Below are positions 59,380 through 64,000 of a stretch of 64,000 nucleotides of DNA, piece by piece. The notes beneath the pieces are model-generated. The model was given only the letters and a program-made list of their open reading frames with translations. It searched no databases and had not been told where the DNA came from. Every line of letters begins with the position of its first letter. Position 1 is the stretch's first letter. Origin of the DNA: Scilla litardierei (lineage: Eukaryota > Streptophyta > Magnoliopsida > Asparagales > Asparagaceae); NCBI GenBank assembly GCA_030789695.1, contig CM061141.1:170204807-170268806 (forward strand), given 5' to 3'. Both the position numbers and the translations under genes were made by a program.

Positions 59380-62298
59380 ATGGGCTCGGTACACATTGAG
59401 GGGATCTGGGATGAAGCGGACAAAGAAGCAAAGGTTTGAAATTATTTTGCTTTGTTAACTGACTAATTTACTAGAAAATAAAGCTTAACATTTAGTGACT
59501 ATATTGGTATCTGGGACTTAATTCAGCGTATTGTTGAAGTCTCAGAGGTTAATGAAGATTATACAAATCAGTTCACAACAAATAAAATTTTCCCCAGCAT
59601 AGAAGAGCTTGGTAAATGGGTAAAAGGGGTCGGTGTGAAAACCGGGAATTTGGTTGTTACAAAATCATCAAATATGAGTACAAAGGGCAATAGGGTCCCA
59701 ACTTATTATTTTTGTTGTGAAAGAAGTGGGACATATCGGCCACACAGGCCGGATATATCGGCCAAAAAATCAACTCGAAGCAAGAAGTGTTCATGTCCCT
59801 TCTACTTGAGGGCTAATGGTGTGGCAACAGATAAGTGGATTTTGACAGTTGTACGTGGCAATCACAACCATAAACCCGCAATGTACATCGAGCGACATCC
59901 AGATGAGAGGAGGTTCGGAGGTGGGGAGATGGCCACGGTGAGAGACTTGTCACATAGACTGCTTAGGCCAAGGGAAATCTTGAAATACCTGAAGGAAAAG
60001 GATAATGCAACATCTACCACAATCAACACTATTTATAAAGCCAGACAGAGGATGAAGGCAGGGGAAATGGCCTGGAGAGCAGAAATGCAGCTATTCCTTA
60101 ATCTACTTACACAGCGTAATTACATTGTGTATCATGAAGTGGACGAAGTGACAACTGCAGTGAGGACTATATTTTGGGCACATCCGCAGTCGGTTGAGTT
60201 ATTACGAAAATTTCCAGAGATTCTGGTTATGGACTGCGCGTTGAAGACCAACCGCAACAGGCCACCATTGATGGAGATGTATGGGGTGACGTCCACAGAT
60301 ATTCAGTTCGCAGCGGCATTTTGTTACACGGAGGCCGTACGTGAGGAGAACTACTTGTGGGCCTTGGGGAAGTTGAGCTCTTTGCTGCAGGGATACAGGA
60401 TGCCACGTGTAATTTTGTCAGCACTGGAGCCATCACTTATGAATGCCATTGGCCATGAATTTCCCCTTGCGGTGCACCAAATATGTAGAATGCACATATC
60501 CAAAAATATTGCCAAAAATTGCCAGCCCTCTTTTGAAGATCAAGAAAAATGGTTAGGTTTCATCTCTAGCTGGAATTTATTGGTGGGGGCACGCAAGGAG
60601 GAGGAGTATGTTGCTAAACTGAAGGCATTGGAGACCGAGTACAAAGATTACACAAGGGTCGTGAGCTATGTGAAGACATCTTGGTTGGACAAGTACAAGG
60701 AGAAGTTTATTTCTGTATGGACAGATGGCAATCTCCACTTTGGAAATGTCAGTACCAACAGAGGGCAGACCAAAAGAGCACAGACTGAACATTCTAAGCT
60801 TAAAAGGGCATTGGGTTCATCGGCCTTCAGTTTATCCGCTTCTTGGCCAACCATACATGAATCATTAGAGGGGCAGCATATCGAGATCAAGGCATCATTC
60901 GAGAAATCTAAGATCATGTTGCAACATAATGTGCATGGGTTCTTGTTCAAGGAGCTGATAGGATTTACAGCCGCTGCGGCGTTGAAGATAATGTCTGTGG
61001 AAGCTGATAAATCTGACCCTATGGGAACGGACCAATGCACAGGTGATTGTCTAGCTAGAATGATTTATGGTGTACCATGTGCCAATGAGATTGGCAAATA
61101 CACAAGGGAAAATCGCCCCATTCCCTTAGATGCCGTAAATTCTCATTGGAAGCAGCTAGACATGGAGGCTAAGCCGGAATTGATGTATGAAGAAGATGGG
61201 CTTATACATGCTGAATTAGAGCGCATACACATGCTCTATGCTCAACTTGATGGGCCGATGAAGCAGGAGTTGTTAATTAAGTTGAAGGAGCTAGCTACCC
61301 CGGCGACAAATCTGATTACAGAGCCGCAAGTTAATGTCGTGTTCAATGGAAGAAGAAAAAGGGATATTAATTTGACAAATGAAGAAACAGCCACCCCCAT
61401 TCATCCTGCTCATTTTGATCATGACTTCGGCGATGCGGCTAGTTGCTCTGCTCAAATTCCACTTGAAGTCTCATCGAAACAAGAAAGCGTCGGCCGTGTC
61501 CAGCCGAGACGGTCCCAAAGGATCAAAAATACGTCTGCCCCACCCATTCCTCCTCAACTTGCTAGAAAGAAACCAACTGGCAAAGCCGCGACATCTGGCA
61601 GTATGACTGGGGTTTCTGCTACAGCTTCATTTGCAGCAGCAAATTATGAAGCAAAGGACGCTAGAGCCGTTCAAGGAGGCATACCTTATCTTGATCAATT
61701 CCCCGCTGCAATCACCAAATATATATCGACCGTCACAGATGTGACGGCAGATGGGAACTGTGGTTACAGGGCTATATCTTCACATCTAGGGATGGGAGAG
61801 GACCAGTGGAAGGTGGTCAGAAGAGAATTGCTTCAAGAGCTGCGCGACCACTATGATGTGTACTCAAAGGTGATGGGTGAGGAAAGTGCACAAGAACAGG
61901 TAGTGTCAATTAACTATATGGGTGACCACCCCCCGATGCAATATTGGATGACCTTCCCTGAAGTTGGACATATTATCTCAAGTCGTTATAACTGTGTAAT
62001 ACATCTGCTGTCAATGCAACAATGTCTTTCATTTTTTCCGTTAAGATCAGGACCACACCAAGGTACGAAACGTGGTCCCTTCACCATAGGTTTTGTAAAT
62101 AATAATCACTTTGTAAATATTCAACTTAAAGATAGAAGCCTGGTCCCACCGGTAATAAGGCAATGGAAGGCTAACCGCCTGCCTGAGGCCGAAGGATGGC
62201 TGGAAGGCCTTGAAGAGAGGATGCGACAATTCGAGACATTATTCTGTAAAGATGTAGGCAAATTTCCCACTGTAATTACCGTATCATCAGAGCATTGA
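59380..62298 (+). CDS. MULE transposase with FAR1-type finger and OTU protease
   Basis: Two-exon model: 59380-59433 and 59527-62298, intron 59434-59526 (gtttgaaa...aattcag). Joining gives about 941 aa. The second exon is open for 923 codons. Order: FTTNKIFPSIEELGKWVKGV; zinc finger YFCCERSG, KKCSCPFYLRA, GNHNH; MULE domain with LVMDCALKTNRNRPPLMEMY, FCYTEAVREENYLWALGKL, VILSALEPSLMNAIG, ICRMHISKN; SWIM-like GVPCANEIGKY; basic linker; OTU with DVTADGNCGYRAISSHLG and FVNNNHFVNIQL. The usual TDR-type second catalytic Asp is replaced (SALEPSLMNA), and PCAH is PCAN, so the enzyme may be inactive though the frame is intact. Divergent from the minus-strand OTU gene. The start at 59380 is the first ATG in frame; the frame is open to 59324. 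Confidence 0.8.
59434..59526 (+). other. Intron of the transposase gene
   Basis: 93 bases, GT-AG, AT-rich, with stops in frame. Excision joins EADKEAK to RIVEVSEVNEDYTNQ in the frame of the main exon. Confidence 0.65.
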
Positions 62299-62620
62299 AT
62301 TTATAATTTTGTGCAAATGTAGTGACTGAGTTTATAATGAAAGAATATACTGAGTTTTTTGGGATTTTTGTACAAAATCTATGGGATTTCTGCACAACGG
62401 GAACTCAACGCGCCATCATGTCTTTGCTTGTTGTGCGCTTTGATCATTTATTTTATGGGATACAGTAGCTAAATTCGCACGCCTGGCATAATTTTGCCCG
62501 TTGTGAGCTTTGAGCAATTTATGTTACAGCATTAAAAATTTGCTCACCGTGCACAACGGACATAAAGGAGAATGCTAAGAGTTGGACTCATAATTGTGTG
62601 CTTTGGTATGTTAGTGATGT
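62299..62620. repeat. Subterminal-type motifs downstream of the transposase
   Basis: Contains gcacaacggga, cttgttgtgcgctttgatca, ttttgcccgttgtgagctttgagcaattt and gctcaccgtgcacaacgg. These are the same motifs as in 43-58 kb, in both orientations. This is the right-most clear occurrence, so the transposon domain probably ends near here. No TIR partner was found. Confidence 0.6.
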
Positions 62621-63265
62621 TGAAGACCTTATACAGCAGTAAATGTGTTATTTATGTTGCATGAAGTGATTTCCACCTCTGCGTATTCTTGAATCTTTCT
62701 CTCCTTGACGATGGTCTACTTGAATCTATGGCATAAGTCCAATATCCCAAGTTCGTTTAAAGGAAACCTCTATACGTAACAATCTCGATGCATGTAGAGG
62801 CTATGTGAATGCTGGAGAAAATGACTCCAATGAAACACACTGACAAATCAGATTCATCCATACACATCAGGTAAAAGGTGGGACCGGTGTGAGCAATGAG
62901 AAAAAAATTGTATATCTGGTTCACTGTGATGCTAAGCTCAATTCCAACGCAGTTCACGTGCACTAAGTATATTCCCGGGAAACTTCGATATTTCACACCA
63001 TCCTTGACCATTTCTGTGATGGCTGTATGCTAATAGTTTTAATATCCACAAGAAATTAAGCAATCGGTGTACGAAGATCGCTAATGGTTGGCAAACAGAT
63101 AATTAAACTAACAAGCGGTAAAAGACTGGACCAGACGGTGTTCATTGCCAATTGAATGTTCGGGGTTCATTACTAACGCGTAAACCATCACATGTTCACC
63201 TCTCAAAAGATGGCCACGATTCACACAGACGCCTCGCTGGAGGGGGCGTTGGTAGCCAACCCGTC
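62621..63265. other. Unassigned flank
   Basis: On the minus strand 63011-62757 has an 84-codon frame (starts MVKDGVKYRSFPGIYLVHVN) with codon-like look but no known family. The remaining sequence shows no feature. Confidence 0.3.
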
Positions 63266-64000
63266 CTACGTTTGGGCCGATCCTCCATCGGACTCCCGAC
63301 CAGATCGCTGACGCTTCCTCGCCTCAGCCTCATGCCTCACGTCTGCAATCGAGTTTGGAGGAAGCGAGTTTCTCTCCAACTCGGCTATACGAGCCAGGAG
63401 ACTGCTCTTCTCTACGTACCATCGCTCTTCGGAGCTCTTCCGAACCGCTGACATAGAGGCCGCCCGATCTTTAGCTTTCGCAACCTCCCACTCCGCCTGA
63501 GATCTGCGGTCTCTCTCTTTCATCAGCTGCTCCTTCAAATCCTTAAGTTGAGATTTGAAGGAAACCGCCTTTTTCCGGTCGGCAATCAACAATTGCACCA
63601 CTCGGCGACGCAGTTCCGCCCCGACCAATGATGTCTGCAGGGAATCATGGATAAGTAAGACTGTAAGAGTAAGGCAACAGCACAACGAGACGACATTAGT
63701 ACTTAACCTGGTAACTGCCATAAACGACTGAGTTAGCGAGCCTTTCAATGTCAATTTGACCCACGACACTTTGGTCAATGGGAAGGATGGAGTTCTCCAC
63801 CAGCCGACTGGCCACCCCCCTATCCACCAATGCAGACTCGCCGTCCCAGACGGGGAAGAAGGGTCGGTGACAGTTCCCCCTAGTACCTTCCGATGGAACG
63901 TCAGTGGGCGGATTCAACAGCAATGCCCCCTCGTACGCCGGGGGGACATAGCCTGCCGGAACGAGACCTCCCCATGGCCACGTATCCCTTAGGGGAGTCT
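63266..64000 (-). CDS. Partial coiled-coil transposon-type protein, two exons
   Basis: On the minus strand the frame enters from beyond the window end and reads NPPTDVPSEGT, HRPFFPVWDGESALVDRG, SILPIDQSVVGQIDIERLAN and VVYGSYQ, then a donor at 63707, a 73-bp intron (63635-63707, GTTAAG...CTGCAG), then TSLVGAELRRRVVQLLIAD, a long charged coiled coil (KSQLKDLKEQLMKERDRRSQ, RIAELERNSL) and a basic end (RKRQRSGRE), stop at 63266. Proteins with a short PFFP-W-ES start and coiled-coil tail are common as extra ORFs of plant Gypsy/Tat-like and other transposons. No enzymatic motif. Probably a transposon gene; the 5' part is missing. Confidence 0.55.
63635..63707 (-). other. Intron in the coiled-coil gene
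   Basis: Minus strand GTTAAGTACTAATG...GATTCCCTGCAG, 73 bases with a ctcttacag-like pyrimidine tract. Excision joins GSYQ to TSLVG in frame. Confidence 0.6.

Noticed and set aside
35285..62620. A terminal inverted repeat pair bounding the transposon domain
   Set aside because: The left start gggtaaaatgcgcctgagc has no visible complement near 62.3-63.2 kb, so no TIR is claimed.

Overview
This window is repeat-rich nuclear DNA of a flowering plant. The evidence is plant LTR retrotransposon families (a Tekay/Del-type chromovirus, a Tat-like Gypsy LTR, several Copia elements, a SIRE/Maximus-type solo LTR), a Mutator-like (MULE) transposase with a FAR1-type zinc finger, OTU protease domains and GT-AG introns. 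The species cannot be named from sequence alone. I see no ordinary host gene that is complete; gene-like content is transposon genes, their relics, and captured fragments of host genes.

Region 1 (1-14485) is an AT-rich tandem satellite with a monomer of about 146 bp (2546-5438, resuming at 13892-14485). A deleted LTR element precedes it (1-2545). A decayed Copia element (5439-13891, 141-bp LTRs, apparent 8-bp target duplication) interrupts it, and that Copia itself carries a solo LTR (10318-12243, exact TSD tccct). A 500-N assembly gap follows (14486-14985).

Region 2 (14986-35152) is a nest of three elements, all on the minus strand. A Tat-like LTR (15735-15992 plus 34381-35152, with PBS and gag start to its left) was split by a Tekay/Del chromovirus (15993-34375). 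The chromovirus was split inside its integrase by a gag-only Copia element of TR-GAG type (19002-27857, exact TSD ctcag, perfect initiator-Met PBS). The chromovirus pol holds two GT-AG segments whose removal gives a continuous canonical protein.

Region 3 (35285-62600) looks like one large, shuffled DNA-transposon domain. It has a 6.9-kb CpG-rich satellite of about 75-bp monomers, each with a palindromic core, arranged as four-monomer units of about 300-310 bp (35620-42480). Next come about 13 kb of dispersed gcgcacaacgg/gttgtgcgc modules, segmental duplications offset by about 5.1-5.2 kb, three long inverted repeats and captured exon fragments (F-box/FBD-like, BRCT-like). At the right are two divergent genes: a FAR1-type zinc finger plus OTU protein (minus, one frameshift) and a FAR1-MULE-OTU transposase (plus, long intact frame). 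The inverted repeat at 42663-43102 is built from the zinc-finger exon of the minus-strand gene. It could therefore form a hairpin RNA matching that gene, an arrangement like maize Mu killer. Single copies of the satellite monomer lie inside the transposon modules, which suggests the satellite grew out of the transposon.

Region 4 (62600-64000) holds unassigned sequence and, on the minus strand, the 3' exons of a coiled-coil transposon-type gene that continues past the window end.

Domain calls rest on motif recognition by eye. Identities and copy numbers are estimates by eye.
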